8,798 nt of DNA from Rubrivivax sp. Its GTDB lineage: Bacteria > Pseudomonadota > Gammaproteobacteria > Burkholderiales > Burkholderiaceae_C. This document shows positions 1 to 7,779 of the stretch, one piece after another (positions within the stretch are counted from its first letter, which is position 1; every line of letters begins with the position of its first letter). The stretch lies in assembly GCA_020851615.1 (NCBI GenBank), contig JADZCL010000293.1, positions 1-8,798 on the forward strand, in the 5' to 3' direction. The position numbers and the translations under genes were made by a program. The notes beneath the pieces are model-generated. The model saw only the letters and a list, made by a program, of their open reading frames with translations, was not told the origin of the DNA and made no database searches.

Positions 1-197
1 GCTACGAGGCCACCCGGCTGCTGCGCGCGCGCGCAGCCGGCCGCGGCGTGCCGATCATCGCCCTCACCGCCGCAGCGCTGGTCAGCGAGCGCGAACAGGC
101 CCTGGCCGACGGCATGGACGACTTCCTGACCAAGCCGATCGACGCCGACAAGTTGAGCGCCGCGCTCTCGCGCTGGGTGGGTGTGCGCCGGGTCTGA
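1..197 (+). CDS. Response-regulator receiver domain, C-terminal fragment (probably the end of a hybrid histidine kinase)
   Basis: Only the last 64 residues are in the window; the gene begins upstream of base 1 and ends at TGA 195-197. The visible part is the second half of a CheY-like receiver domain. The strand-4 motif IIALTA carries the conserved Thr (visible residue 22), and GMDDFLTKPI carries the conserved Lys (residue 44) that contacts the phosphoryl group. The phosphoacceptor Asp lies outside the window. The opening YEATRLLR and the 'ALTA..G.DDFL.KPI' pattern are typical of receiver domains fused to hybrid sensor kinases, and the protein stops soon after the last helix, so the receiver is C-terminal. 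The host protein could also be a stand-alone regulator. Its stop lies 14 bases from the stop of the convergent amidase gene. Receiver identity is seen in the sequence; the hybrid-kinase context is inferred. Confidence 0.85.
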   Translation, partial: YEATRLLRARAAGRGVPIIALTAAALVSEREQALADGMDDFLTKPIDADKLSAALSRWVGVRRV

Positions 198-211
198 GGC
201 TGGCGCGCCGT

Positions 212-1603
212 TCAGCCCGGCGGCTGCGGCCAGGGCGGCAGCGGCGCGCGCAGTTGCTCGAAGGCACGCGCCAGGCGTAGCACGCCGAGGTCGTCGTGGC
301 GGCGGCCGCTGATCTGCAGTCCTACCGGCAGGCCGGCCGGCGTGCAGCCGGCGGGAACGCTGATCGCCGGCTGCTCGCTCATGTTGAAGGGCAGCGTGAA
401 GCCGATGTGGTGCATCGCCCGGACGGCGTCGTTGCTGGGCATCGCCCATTCGGCGGGAAAGGTCGGGACGGGCGCGACCGGGCTGAGCACGAAGTCGAAG
501 GGCTGTGTTGCGGCCACGGTCGCATCGCGCAGCACGGCGATCTGCGAGAAGCCGGCGAACAGCTCGGCGGCGCTGAGCGTGGCCCCCGGCGCGACCCAGT
601 CGCGGATGAAGGGCAGCACGCGGGCGGCGCGCGCGGGCGGCAGGGCATTGATGTCGATCCACGAGCGCACGCGCCAGAAGCGGTCGATGCCCTCGGCCAT
701 GGCCGCGGTGAGGAAGGGGGCCAGGGGCTCGACGATGGCGCCGGCGGCTTGCAGGCGGCTGGCGGCGTCCTCGATCAGCGTGCGCACCGCTGGGTCCAGC
801 GGCAGGCCCCAGCCGGCGTCCAGGAGCAGGCCCAGGCGCAGGCCTTCGAGCTTGAGGTCGAGCGCGTCCCAGGCGATCGCCGCTGGCGGCAGGCTGGTGG
901 CGTCGCGCCAGTCCGGGCGGCTGAGCACGGCCATCATCAGGGCCGCGTCGGCGACGCTGCGCGTCAGCGGACCGGCCACGCGCCCGATGTAGGGCGGCTT
1001 GATCGGCACGCGGCCGTTGCTGGGCTTGAGTCCGACCACGCCACACCAGCTCGCTGGCAGGCGGATCGAGCCGCCGATGTCGGTGCCCAGATGCAGCGGG
1101 CCGTAGCCGGCGGCGGCCGCGGCCCCGGCGCCGGCGCTGCTGCCGCCGGGGTTCATGGCCAGGTTCCAGGGGTTGCGCGCGAGCTTGTGGAAGCTGCTCA
1201 GTCCCGAGGACAGCATGCCGTAGTCGGGCATCGTCGTCTTGGCCAGCAGCACGCAGCCGGCTTCGCGCAGCCGCGCCGCGGGTGGCGCGTCCTCGGGGGC
1301 GGGGGCCAGCTCGGTGGCCGCGGTGCCCAGGGGTACGGCAACGCCGCGGGTGGCGATGTTCTCCTTGATCGTCACCGGCGTGCCGTCCAGCGGCGACAGC
1401 GGCTGCCCATGCTGCCAGCGCCGCTCGGACTCACGGGCCTGCGCCAGCGCCAGCTCGGGCTCATGAGCCCAGACCGCGCACAGGTGCGGCTCGAAGCGGG
1501 CGATGCGTTCGATCACCGCCTGCGTGACCTCGACCGGTGAGAGGCTGCGCCGGCGGAAGGCATCCGCCAGTGCGTGGGCCTCGAGTTCGTGCAGGGCGCT
1601 CAT
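212..1603 (-). CDS. Amidase-signature family hydrolase
   Basis: Predicted cytoplasmic amidase of 463 residues, a usual length for the family, hydrolysing a C-N amide bond. The Ser-cisSer-Lys triad is complete: Lys80 in TPVTIKEN, the bridging Ser155 in NPGGSSAG, and the nucleophile Ser179 in TDIGGSIRLPA. The 24-residue gap between the two serines equals that in FAAH (S217/S241). The Gly/Ala-rich signature runs from about 151 to 194 and ends in GLKPS. There is no signal peptide. The start is ATG 1601-1603, preceded by AAGGGAG (1614-1620) at a 10-base spacing. The gene begins 16 bases after the stop of the upstream ABC ATPase, so it is probably the last gene of the transporter operon and may act on the imported compound. 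It resembles GatA in the core, but no gatB or gatC is nearby, so a stand-alone amidase is more likely. The substrate cannot be read from the sequence. Confidence 0.93.
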   Translation of the reverse strand: MSALHELEAHALADAFRRRSLSPVEVTQAVIERIARFEPHLCAVWAHEPELALAQARESERRWQHGQPLSPLDGTPVTIKENIATRGVAVPLGTAATELAPAPEDAPPAARLREAGCVLLAKTTMPDYGMLSSGLSSFHKLARNPWNLAMNPGGSSAGAGAAAAAGYGPLHLGTDIGGSIRLPASWCGVVGLKPSNGRVPIKPPYIGRVAGPLTRSVADAALMMAVLSRPDWRDATSLPPAAIAWDALDLKLEGLRLGLLLDAGWGLPLDPAVRTLIEDAASRLQAAGAIVEPLAPFLTAAMAEGIDRFWRVRSWIDINALPPARAARVLPFIRDWVAPGATLSAAELFAGFSQIAVLRDATVAATQPFDFVLSPVAPVPTFPAEWAMPSNDAVRAMHHIGFTLPFNMSEQPAISVPAGCTPAGLPVGLQISGRRHDDLGVLRLARAFEQLRAPLPPWPQPPG

Positions 1604-1613
1604 CGGGCCATGC

Positions 1614-1620
1614 TCCCTTT
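1614..1620 (-). promoter_or_regulatory. Ribosome binding site of the amidase, touching the ATPase stop codon
   Basis: On the minus strand AAGGGAG lies 10 bases before the amidase ATG and shares a base with the TAA stop (1620-1622) of the preceding ABC ATPase. This fixes the amidase start and suggests translational coupling. An earlier ATG at 1609-1611 is out of frame, only one base from this site, and opens a three-codon frame, so it is not the start. Confidence 0.7.
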
Positions 1621-2422
1621 TAGGGGGCGGGTGCGCCAGCGCGCCCGGGAACGGCCTGCAGCAGCCGCTGCGTGTAGGGGTGCTGCGGCGTGTGGAAGAG
1701 CTCGGCCGGGCGGCCCTGCTCGACGATGCGGCCGTGCTGCAGCACGATCACCTCGTCACAGACGAGATCGACAACCGCCAGGTCGTGGCTGATGAAGAGA
1801 TAGGTGACGCCGAAGCGGTCCTGCAGGTCCTGCATCAGGTTGAGCACCTGCGCCTGCACCGAGACGTCCAGCGCGCTCACCGGTTCGTCGGCGACGATCA
1901 GCTGCGGGCGCGTGACGAGCGCACGTGCGATCGCAATGCGCTGGCGCTGGCCGCCGCTGAACTCGTGCGGGTACTTGTCGAGGTCGGCGCGGCGCAGGCC
2001 GACGGCGTCTAGCACCTCGGCCGCGCGCTCCTGCTGCTCGGCACGGGAGGCGTCATGCAGCGCAGCCAGCGGCTCGGCCACCGTCTGGTACACCTTGCGC
2101 CGCGGGTCCAGGCTGCCGTAGGGGTCCTGGAAGACCATCTGGAAACCCGCGCGCGCGCGGCGCAGCGCGGCGGCATCCAGCGTTGCCAGATCCTGCCCCG
2201 CAAAGCACACCTGCCCTGCGCTCGGGCGCTCGAGGGCCATCACCAGCCGCGCCAGCGTGCTCTTGCCCGAGCCCGATTCGCCGACCACACCCAGGCTGCG
2301 GCCGCGCTGCAGGGCCAGGCTCACACCCGCCAGCGCGTGCACCGTCGGCGGTGCGCCGAACAGGCCCTCGCGCGGCAGCCGGTAGACCTGGTGTGCATCG
2401 CGCACCTCCAGCAGGGGTGTGT

Positions 2423-2426
<4 letters not shown>
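1620..2426 (-). CDS. Dpp/Opp-type ABC transporter ATP-binding protein, DppF/OppF side, short form
   Basis: Cytoplasmic ATPase of 268 residues that would power a peptide/nickel-class importer with the second ATPase upstream. All nucleotide-binding motifs are present: Walker [10 protein letters not shown] (49-57), Q-loop Gln100 in [11 protein letters not shown], signature FSGGQ (156-160), Walker B LIVADEP (176-182), D-loop SALD (184-187) and H-loop His214. The [11 protein letters not shown] stretch is characteristic of the OppF/DppF half. The protein ends 19 residues after the HPYTQRL motif at about 249, so the Cys-containing oligopeptide C-terminal region found in many DppF proteins is missing; NikE is a known family member of similar short length. 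The start is GTG 2424-2426, overlapping the upstream TGA as GTGA, with GGAG at 2433-2436 six bases before it. Family is certain; the substrate is not. Confidence 0.93.
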
Positions 2427-3391
<965 letters not shown>

Positions 3392-3435
3392 CCGGCAACG
3401 ATAACGGACGCTGCGGCCGCGGGTGCGTCGACGGC

Positions 3436-3783
3436 TCAGCGGCGACCCCAATAGCCCTGGCGCCAGTGCCAGCCGCGGCCGCGCTGGTTCCACTGTCCCG
3501 GTACCCAGACGCGGCCGGCGGGTGGCAGCGCCCAGCGCCCGCCGATCCAGACATGCCGCCCGAGCTGCCAGGACCAGTAGCCGCCGATCCAGGCGTAGCC
3601 TGGGCCGGGCGCCGGCGTGGGGGCCTCGTAGCGCGCTGGCGGCGGCGCGACCTCGACGGCCGGGCCGTCGTCGTAGCCCGGACCGCCGGGACCGGCGGGG
3701 ACGACGACGCAGCCCGCCATCGCCAGGCACAGGGCCAGCGCGGCGTGCAGCCGCCAGTTCGTGCCGGTCTTGTCGTTCATCAT
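3436..3783 (-). CDS. WXXGXW (YXWGXW)-repeat lipoprotein
   Basis: Small exported protein of 115 residues. It has a charged N-terminus, a hydrophobic stretch (about 12-24) and a lipobox-like LAMAGC with the lipidated Cys at 25; Met at -3 is slightly off consensus. A Pro/Gly linker (about 26-62) follows, then four WxxGxW units: WIGGYW (65-70), WIGGRW (79-84), WVPGQW (93-98) and WRQGYW (107-112), spaced exactly 14 residues apart. This matches the WXXGXW/YXWGXW repeat family, common in Burkholderiales and without a firm function. An anchored periplasmic or outer-membrane protein is inferred. ATG 3781-3783 is chosen because AGGGG (3791-3795) lies seven bases upstream; ATG 3778-3780 is equally possible. 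An extension to 3837 would put a basic tail before the signal peptide and is unlikely. It lies 82 bases downstream of the diguanylate cyclase stop, so it may have its own promoter. Confidence 0.85.
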   Translation of the reverse strand: MMNDKTGTNWRLHAALALCLAMAGCVVVPAGPGGPGYDDGPAVEVAPPPARYEAPTPAPGPGYAWIGGYWSWQLGRHVWIGGRWALPPAGRVWVPGQWNQRGRGWHWRQGYWGRR

Positions 3784-3865
3784 CTGCGCACCCCTGCGGA
3801 TCGAATTGCGGTGTCGCTTCAACGCGGCGTGGCGCAACCGCAGGGACGCAGCAACGAAGCTTTAC

Positions 3866-4951
3866 CTAGAGTGCCGCGGCGCAGCAGTTGCGGCCGGCGC
3901 GCTTGGCGCGGTAGAGCGCCTGGTCGGCCTGCAGGTAGAGCGGGTCGAAGCCGGACGCATCACGCGCGCCGGTCGTGACCAGGCCGATGCTGCAGGTCAC
4001 GCCGCCGAACTCCTGCAGAGCCTGCGCCACGTGCAGGCGCAGCCTCTCGGCCAGGTGCGCCGCGGCGGCGGCGTCGGTCTGCGGCAGCAGCACCAGGAAC
4101 TCCTCACCGCCCAGCCGGCCGACGCGGTCGTGCGTGCGCACCGTCTGGGTCAGCGCCAGCGCGGCATGCTGCAGCACGCGGTCGCCACCCGGGTGGCCGA
4201 GGCGGTCGTTGACCTGCTTGAAGTGGTCCAGGTCCAGCAGCAGCACGCTCGTGGGCTGCCCGTAGCGCAGGCCGCGAGCCAGTTCCTCGTTGACCAGGCG
4301 GACGGTTTCCGCGCGGTTGGCAAGCCCCGTCAGGTCGTCGGTTGTCGCCGACTGCTGCAGCCGCTGCAGCAGTGCCTTGTACTGCAGCTGCTGGCGCCAG
4401 GTGAGCGCGGACAGCATCCAGCCAAGGGCTGCGCCCGAGCTGCCGTTGAGCTGGTTGGCGAGCAAGGCCACCGGGTCACGCTGCAGTGCACCCAGCGCGA
4501 TCCAGAAGCCGGCCAGCACCGCCGCGTAGAGCAGCGCAGAGACCAGCGGATGCATCACGACCAGCACCGCCGTGATGACGCAGCCCAGCAGGAAGGCCGC
4601 AATGTTCCCGCCCACCAGTTGATCGGTTGCAGCAAACGCCAGCGTGAAGCCCAGCGCCAGCGTGGCTGTCAGCGGGGGCCAGATGCGGCGCAGCAGGGGC
4701 GGTGCCGAGGGCAGGCGCAGCAAGCCGTGGGCGCCAAGCCCGACCACGGTGAACACCAGCGCCATGGCCAGGTGCAGGCGCTGCAGCGTCTGCTGCCACA
4801 GCAGCACCTGGGGCGTGCTGTCGTCCGCGGGCTGCAGCAGGACCATGTAGACGAGGTTGAGCAGCGGCAGGGCCAGCCCGACCCAGCGGATGCGCCGCAG
4901 GTTGTCTTCGTCGATTGCCCGGGCGTGAGCCGAGATGGCGGGGATCCTCAC
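3866..4951 (-). CDS. Membrane-anchored GGDEF diguanylate cyclase
   Basis: Protein of 361 residues predicted to make cyclic di-GMP from two GTP. The N-terminal half is hydrophobic, with about five or six membrane segments (near 22-40, 58-78, 92-110, 114-133, 135-155, perhaps 172-185). I do not recognise it as a named sensor domain. A short linker (about 184-203) leads to the GGDEF domain, opening with TTDDLTGLANR (203-213). Metal and substrate residues follow in DLDHFKQVND (240-249) and LGHPGGDRVL. The active-site loop is GGEEF (281-285), a catalytically competent variant, and the allosteric I-site RxxD (R272-D275) sits exactly five residues before it, so product inhibition is expected. The domain ends at YRAKRAGRN (347-355). 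There is no EAL domain. The start, GTG 4949-4951, lacks a well-spaced ribosome binding site. The gene is 56 bases downstream of the FrnE-like gene and sits between the two halves of the transporter. Confidence 0.92.
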   Translation of the reverse strand: MRIPAISAHARAIDEDNLRRIRWVGLALPLLNLVYMVLLQPADDSTPQVLLWQQTLQRLHLAMALVFTVVGLGAHGLLRLPSAPPLLRRIWPPLTATLALGFTLAFAATDQLVGGNIAAFLLGCVITAVLVVMHPLVSALLYAAVLAGFWIALGALQRDPVALLANQLNGSSGAALGWMLSALTWRQQLQYKALLQRLQQSATTDDLTGLANRAETVRLVNEELARGLRYGQPTSVLLLDLDHFKQVNDRLGHPGGDRVLQHAALALTQTVRTHDRVGRLGGEEFLVLLPQTDAAAAAHLAERLRLHVAQALQEFGGVTCSIGLVTTGARDASGFDPLYLQADQALYRAKRAGRNCCAAAL

Positions 4952-5007
4952 GACTGTCGTTATCGGCCCTTCGTGACAGAACTTGTGAGCCGCCGCGGGG
5001 ACGTCAG

Positions 5008-5643
5008 TCAGCCGCCGGCGGCGATGCGGCGCAGGGCGTCCGCGAAGACCTGCGGCGGCTGGCCGCCGCTGATCAGGTGTTGGCGGTCGATGACGACTGC
5101 GGGCACCGAGTGGATGCCGGCGTCCTGCCAGAAGCGTTCGCGTGCGCGCACCTCGGCCGCAAACGTGTCGCCGGCGAGGATCTCGCGCGCACGGTCCTCA
5201 TCCAGCCCGCTGGCCGCGGTGAGTTCCAGCAGCACCTGCGGGTCGCTGGTATTGCGCCCCTGGCCGTGGTAGGCGCGCAGCAGCGCGTGCTTGAGCGCAC
5301 GCTGGCGTGCCGGGTCGACCGTGCCGGCCCAGTGCAGCAGCCGGTGCGCGTCGAAGGTGTTCCAGACGCGGCTGCGCGGGCCGAAGTCAAAGCCGAGCTC
5401 GGCCCCGCGGGCGCGGATCGCCGCCTGTGTCTCTGCGATCTGCGCCGGGGTGCGGCCGTACTTGGCCGACAGGTAGGCGACGGTGTCCTCGCCGGCTGCG
5501 CCCATGTCGGGGCAGAGCTCGAAGGGCTCGAAGGAGAGCTCGACGGCCACCGTGTCGCCCAGAGTGGCCAGCGCCTGCTCGAGTGCGGCCAGGCCGATCG
5601 CGCACCAGGGGCAGGCGACGTCGGAGACGAATTCGATCTTCAT
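5008..5643 (-). CDS. FrnE-like DsbA-family thiol oxidoreductase
   Basis: Thioredoxin-fold protein of 211 residues, the normal FrnE length, predicted to catalyse disulfide exchange in the cytoplasm. It opens directly with strand 1 (MKIEFVSDVA) and has no signal peptide, unlike periplasmic DsbA. The redox motif is CPWC (11-14) and the cis-proline loop is SVPAVV (Pro181). FELCPDM (41-47) and ISGGQPPQVF (191-200) match conserved FrnE regions, with an inserted helical domain between. A third cysteine, Cys44, sits where I would expect Asn in most FrnE proteins. The start is ATG 5641-5643 with AAAGG at 5653-5657, which overlaps the TGA of the second permease (5657-5659), so coupled translation is likely. 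2-Hydroxychromene-2-carboxylate isomerases share the fold but usually lack CPWC, so oxidoreductase is preferred. Partner proteins are unknown. Confidence 0.88.
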   Translation of the reverse strand: MKIEFVSDVACPWCAIGLAALEQALATLGDTVAVELSFEPFELCPDMGAAGEDTVAYLSAKYGRTPAQIAETQAAIRARGAELGFDFGPRSRVWNTFDAHRLLHWAGTVDPARQRALKHALLRAYHGQGRNTSDPQVLLELTAASGLDEDRAREILAGDTFAAEVRARERFWQDAGIHSVPAVVIDRQHLISGGQPPQVFADALRRIAAGG

Positions 5644-5652
5644 GGGGTGCAG

Positions 5653-5657
5653 CCTTT
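5653..5657 (-). promoter_or_regulatory. Ribosome binding site of the FrnE-like gene, overlapping the permease stop
   Basis: The minus-strand sequence TGAAAGG contains both the TGA stop of the second permease and the AAAGG ribosome binding site, nine bases before the ATG of the oxidoreductase gene. This supports co-transcription and coupling of the two genes. Confidence 0.6.
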
Positions 5658-6490
5658 CAGCGCTTGCGCGCCAGCTTGGGGTCGAGCAGATCGCGCAAGC
5701 CGTCGCCCATGAGGTTCAGGCCCAGCACGCTGAGCACGATCGCCACCCCCGGCCAGACGGCCAGCAGCGGCGCTTGGAAGAGCAGCGTCTGCGCCTCCGA
5801 GAGCATGCGGCCCCAGCTCGGGCGCGGCGGCTGCGTGCCCAGGCCCAGGTAGGACAGCGCGGCCTCAGCCAGGATGGCCGTCGCAAACGAGATGCTGGCC
5901 TGCACGATGAGCTGGTTGGCGATGTTGGGCAGCACATGGTCCAGCGTGATCCGCAGGCCGCTCTTGCCGGCAGTGCGCGCCGCCAGCACGTACTCACGCG
6001 TCCACACCGCGTTGGCGGCGCCGCGCGTGATGCGCGCGAAGACGGGGATGTTGAAGATGCCGATGGCGACGATGCTCATCACCAGCCCGGGCCCGTAGAT
6101 GGCCGTCAGCATGATGGCCGTCAGCAGCGCCGGGAAGGCGAAGGTGAAGTCGGCCGCCCGCATCACCAGCTCCTCGACCCAGCCGCGGCGCGCGGCGGCC
6201 AGGCAGCCCAGCGCGACGCCGGCCAGCATGCCGATGCCCACCGCGATGACCCCGACCAGGATGCTGGCCTGCGCGCCCACCAGCAGCTGCGAGACGATGT
6301 CGCGCCCGAAGGTGTCCGTGCCCAGCCAGTGCACGCTGCCCGGCGGCTGCAGCTTCCTGGAAATGTCGATCTCGGCCGCGACGTGCGGCGTCCACAGCAG
6401 CGACAGCGTGGCCGCGACGACCAGCAGCAGCGTCAGCAGCCCCCCGACGACGAAGCTCGGGTGGCGCAGCGCGCGCCGGGCCAGGCTCAT
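5657..6490 (-). CDS. Dpp/Opp-type ABC transporter permease, DppC/OppC side
   Basis: Inner-membrane permease of 277 residues, typical for DppC. A first membrane segment (about 13-33) is followed by a periplasmic stretch containing LGTDTFGRDIVSQLL (56-70), the hallmark of DppC/OppC proteins. Further segments lie near 77-97, 117-137, 139-155, 195-215 and 243-263. The cytoplasmic EAA loop, which docks on the ATPases, is EYVLAARTAGKSG (166-178) leading to HVLPN. The C-terminus GDGLRDLLDPKL is standard for the family. The start is ATG 6488-6490, overlapping the upstream permease stop as ATGA, with GGGAG (6497-6501) six bases before it. The open frame continues upstream to 6970 but is Arg/Gly-rich shadow of the other permease. 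It should pair with the DppB-like permease and with the two ATPases at 1620-3391. Confidence 0.95.
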   Translation of the reverse strand: MSLARRALRHPSFVVGGLLTLLLVVAATLSLLWTPHVAAEIDISRKLQPPGSVHWLGTDTFGRDIVSQLLVGAQASILVGVIAVGIGMLAGVALGCLAAARRGWVEELVMRAADFTFAFPALLTAIMLTAIYGPGLVMSIVAIGIFNIPVFARITRGAANAVWTREYVLAARTAGKSGLRITLDHVLPNIANQLIVQASISFATAILAEAALSYLGLGTQPPRPSWGRMLSEAQTLLFQAPLLAVWPGVAIVLSVLGLNLMGDGLRDLLDPKLARKR

Positions 6491-7449
6491 GCCTGACTCC
6501 CGCGCAGCCGCGGATCGACGATCGCATACAGCACGTCGACGACGAAGTTGACCAGCACCACCACGGCGGCCAGCAGCATCACGACGTCGCGCACGACGAC
6601 GAGGTCGCGGTTGGCGATGGCCTGGAAGACAAGCCGTCCGATGCCCGGCAGCACGAAGACGTTCTCGACCACGATGGTGCCGGTGACCAGGTTGGCGAAC
6701 TGCAGGCCGCTGACCGTCAGCACCGGGATCATGGCGTTGCGCAGCACGTGCCGCCACAGCGCCTGCCGCCGCGTCAGGCCCTTGGCGCGGGCGGTGCGCA
6801 CGAAGTCCTCGCGCATGACCTCGAGCACCGCCGAGCGCGTCATGCGCGCCAGGATGGCCGCCTGCACCAGCGCCAGGCTCACGGCCGGCAGGATGAGCGC
6901 CAGCAAGGCTTGCCCGGGGCCGCCGCCCTCGTCCTCGGTCCAGCCGGGAAAGCCGCCCGCGTTCACCCACTGCAGCTGCACGGCAAACAGCAGGATGAGC
7001 AGGATCGCGAACCAGAAGTTGGGGATCGCCATGCCCAGCTGGCTGGCGGCCATGACACCGATGTCCCCGGCGCGGTTGTGCCGCGCGGCGGCGTAGACGC
7101 CCAGCGTCAGTGCCAGCACGACGGTCAGGCTCATCGCGATCACTGCCAGCGGCAGCGTCACGCGCATGCGCTCGGCGATCAGCTCCGCGGTCGGCGTGCC
7201 ATAGCTGATGCTGGCGGCGCTGCGCCCCTGCAGCCAGCCGCCGACCCAGTCCAGGTAGCGCGTGAGGGGCGGTCGGTCCAGCCCCATGCGCTCCTGCAGC
7301 GCGGCGACCGCTTCGGGCGTTGCCGTGTCGCCCAGGATGACCTCGGCGGCGTTGCCCGGCAGGAGTTCGAGCACCGCGAAAACCAGCATCGAGGCGACCA
7401 GCAAGGTGGCCGCGAAGGCGGCCACGCGCCTGAGCAGAAAGGAGGCCAT
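6487..7449 (-). CDS. Dpp/Opp-type ABC transporter permease, DppB/OppB side
   Basis: Inner-membrane permease of 320 residues, near the usual DppB length. It begins with the family pattern FLLRRV followed by a membrane segment (about 9-30) and LLPGNAAE. Other segments lie near 99-120, 133-156, 181-200, 245-262 and 288-309. The EAA loop is DFVRTARAKGL (215-225) continuing to HVLRNA (234-239), and VENVFVLPGIGRL (261-273) and VDPRLR (311-316) are standard DppB ends. The periplasmic loop at about 164-179 is rich in Gly/Asp/Glu. The start, ATG 7447-7449, matches the family N-terminus, but the nearest ribosome binding site (GAGG) is about 16 bases away, so the initiation signal is weak. It appears to be the first transporter gene. 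The preceding 69 bases contain a perfect hairpin and no room for a substrate-binding protein. Confidence 0.95.
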   Translation of the reverse strand: MASFLLRRVAAFAATLLVASMLVFAVLELLPGNAAEVILGDTATPEAVAALQERMGLDRPPLTRYLDWVGGWLQGRSAASISYGTPTAELIAERMRVTLPLAVIAMSLTVVLALTLGVYAAARHNRAGDIGVMAASQLGMAIPNFWFAILLILLFAVQLQWVNAGGFPGWTEDEGGGPGQALLALILPAVSLALVQAAILARMTRSAVLEVMREDFVRTARAKGLTRRQALWRHVLRNAMIPVLTVSGLQFANLVTGTIVVENVFVLPGIGRLVFQAIANRDLVVVRDVVMLLAAVVVLVNFVVDVLYAIVDPRLRGSQA

Positions 7450-7495
7450 CGACGCCGATGATGCCTCACGGCCGGCCGCTGCCGCCGGTCGGACG

Positions 7496-7512
7496 GGCTG
7501 GCGGTGCCAGCC
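7496..7512 (-). repeat. Perfect 7-bp-stem hairpin between the small gene and the permease operon
   Basis: GGCTGGC and GCCAGCC form a perfect seven-base-pair stem around a three-base loop. It lies six bases after the stop of the small unknown gene and 46 bases before the DppB-like start. It could act as an RNA hairpin that slows or ends transcription from the small gene, but no T-run follows in the transcribed direction, so an intrinsic terminator is not supported. In such GC-rich DNA a stem like this can also arise by chance. Confidence 0.35.
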
Positions 7513-7518
7513 GACGCG

Positions 7519-7779
7519 TCAGCGCAGCGCCCGTTCCTCGTCGAAGCGCTCGTGGCGACCGGCCGCGGCATACAGCTCGGCAGCAAGTGCGGGGTCGCTG
7601 TAGACGAGGCGATCGGCCATGCGGCGCACCGCAGACGCTTCGGTGATGCGTGGGCTCACCGCGGGCGGGCGCGGCCACAGGCTGCTGAACGTTTCGTAGA
7701 CGATGCCTGCAAGGGTTGCGGCATGCGGCGCGCGCGGGCGCTGCGGCTGAAGGGTCGCAAGGGTGGTCGAGTGGCTCAT
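7519..7779 (-). CDS. Small protein of unknown function (86 aa)
   Basis: I do not recognise this family. From ATG 7777-7779 it gives 86 residues. The first 40 are Ser/Thr/Pro/Arg-rich with one mildly hydrophobic stretch (ATLAGIVYETFSSLW, 21-35) that is too short for a clear membrane helix. Residues 44-86 look helical and charged (RMADRLVYSDPALAAELYAAAGRHE). There is no lipobox, cysteine or catalytic motif. The frame stays open to a TTG at 7813-7815, giving 98 residues, but ATG is preferred; neither start has a strong ribosome binding site. The gene lies between the aminotransferase and the transporter on the same strand, and a 16-bp dyad sits about 49 bases before its start, suggesting its own control. 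Coding is supported by the composition of this frame and the absence of a better candidate on either strand, but not by homology. Confidence 0.6.
   Translation of the reverse strand: MSHSTTLATLQPQRPRAPHAATLAGIVYETFSSLWPRPPAVSPRITEASAVRRMADRLVYSDPALAAELYAAAGRHERFDEERALR

Noticed and set aside
296..1540. Long plus-strand open frame over the amidase gene
   Set aside because: Its translation is Gly/Ala/Arg/Gln-rich without any motif, while the minus strand encodes a complete amidase with its catalytic triad. It is an antisense shadow in GC-rich DNA.
1600..1611. Three-codon leader ORF (ATG GCC CGA TGA) overlapping the amidase start
   Set aside because: Its ATG is only one base from the Shine-Dalgarno sequence, too close for initiation, so an attenuating leader peptide is not supported.
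3392..3730. N-terminal extension of the DppD-like ATPase
   Set aside because: The frame is open but Arg-rich and overlies the lipoprotein gene in another frame; family alignment begins at the GTG at 3389-3391.
3784..3865. Promoter for the lipoprotein gene in the 82-base gap
   Set aside because: TTGAAG occurs on the minus strand, but no -10 box at a proper distance could be found, so no promoter is called.
3761..5272. 503-residue plus-strand open frame over the diguanylate cyclase
   Set aside because: Gln/Arg/Ala-rich low-complexity translation opposite two genes with full domain motifs; a shadow frame.
5483..6496. 337-residue plus-strand open frame over the DppC-like permease
   Set aside because: His/Gln/Arg-rich repeats typical of the reverse complement of membrane-protein codons; a shadow frame.
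6491..6970. N-terminal extension of the DppC-like permease
   Set aside because: The extension is Arg/Gly-rich and overlies the DppB-like gene; ATG 6488-6490 has a good ribosome binding site and the family N-terminus.
7472..7488. Second hairpin (CCGGC/GCCGG, 7-base loop) as a terminator before the permeases
   Set aside because: Only five pairs, no T-run, and such stems are expected by chance at this GC content.
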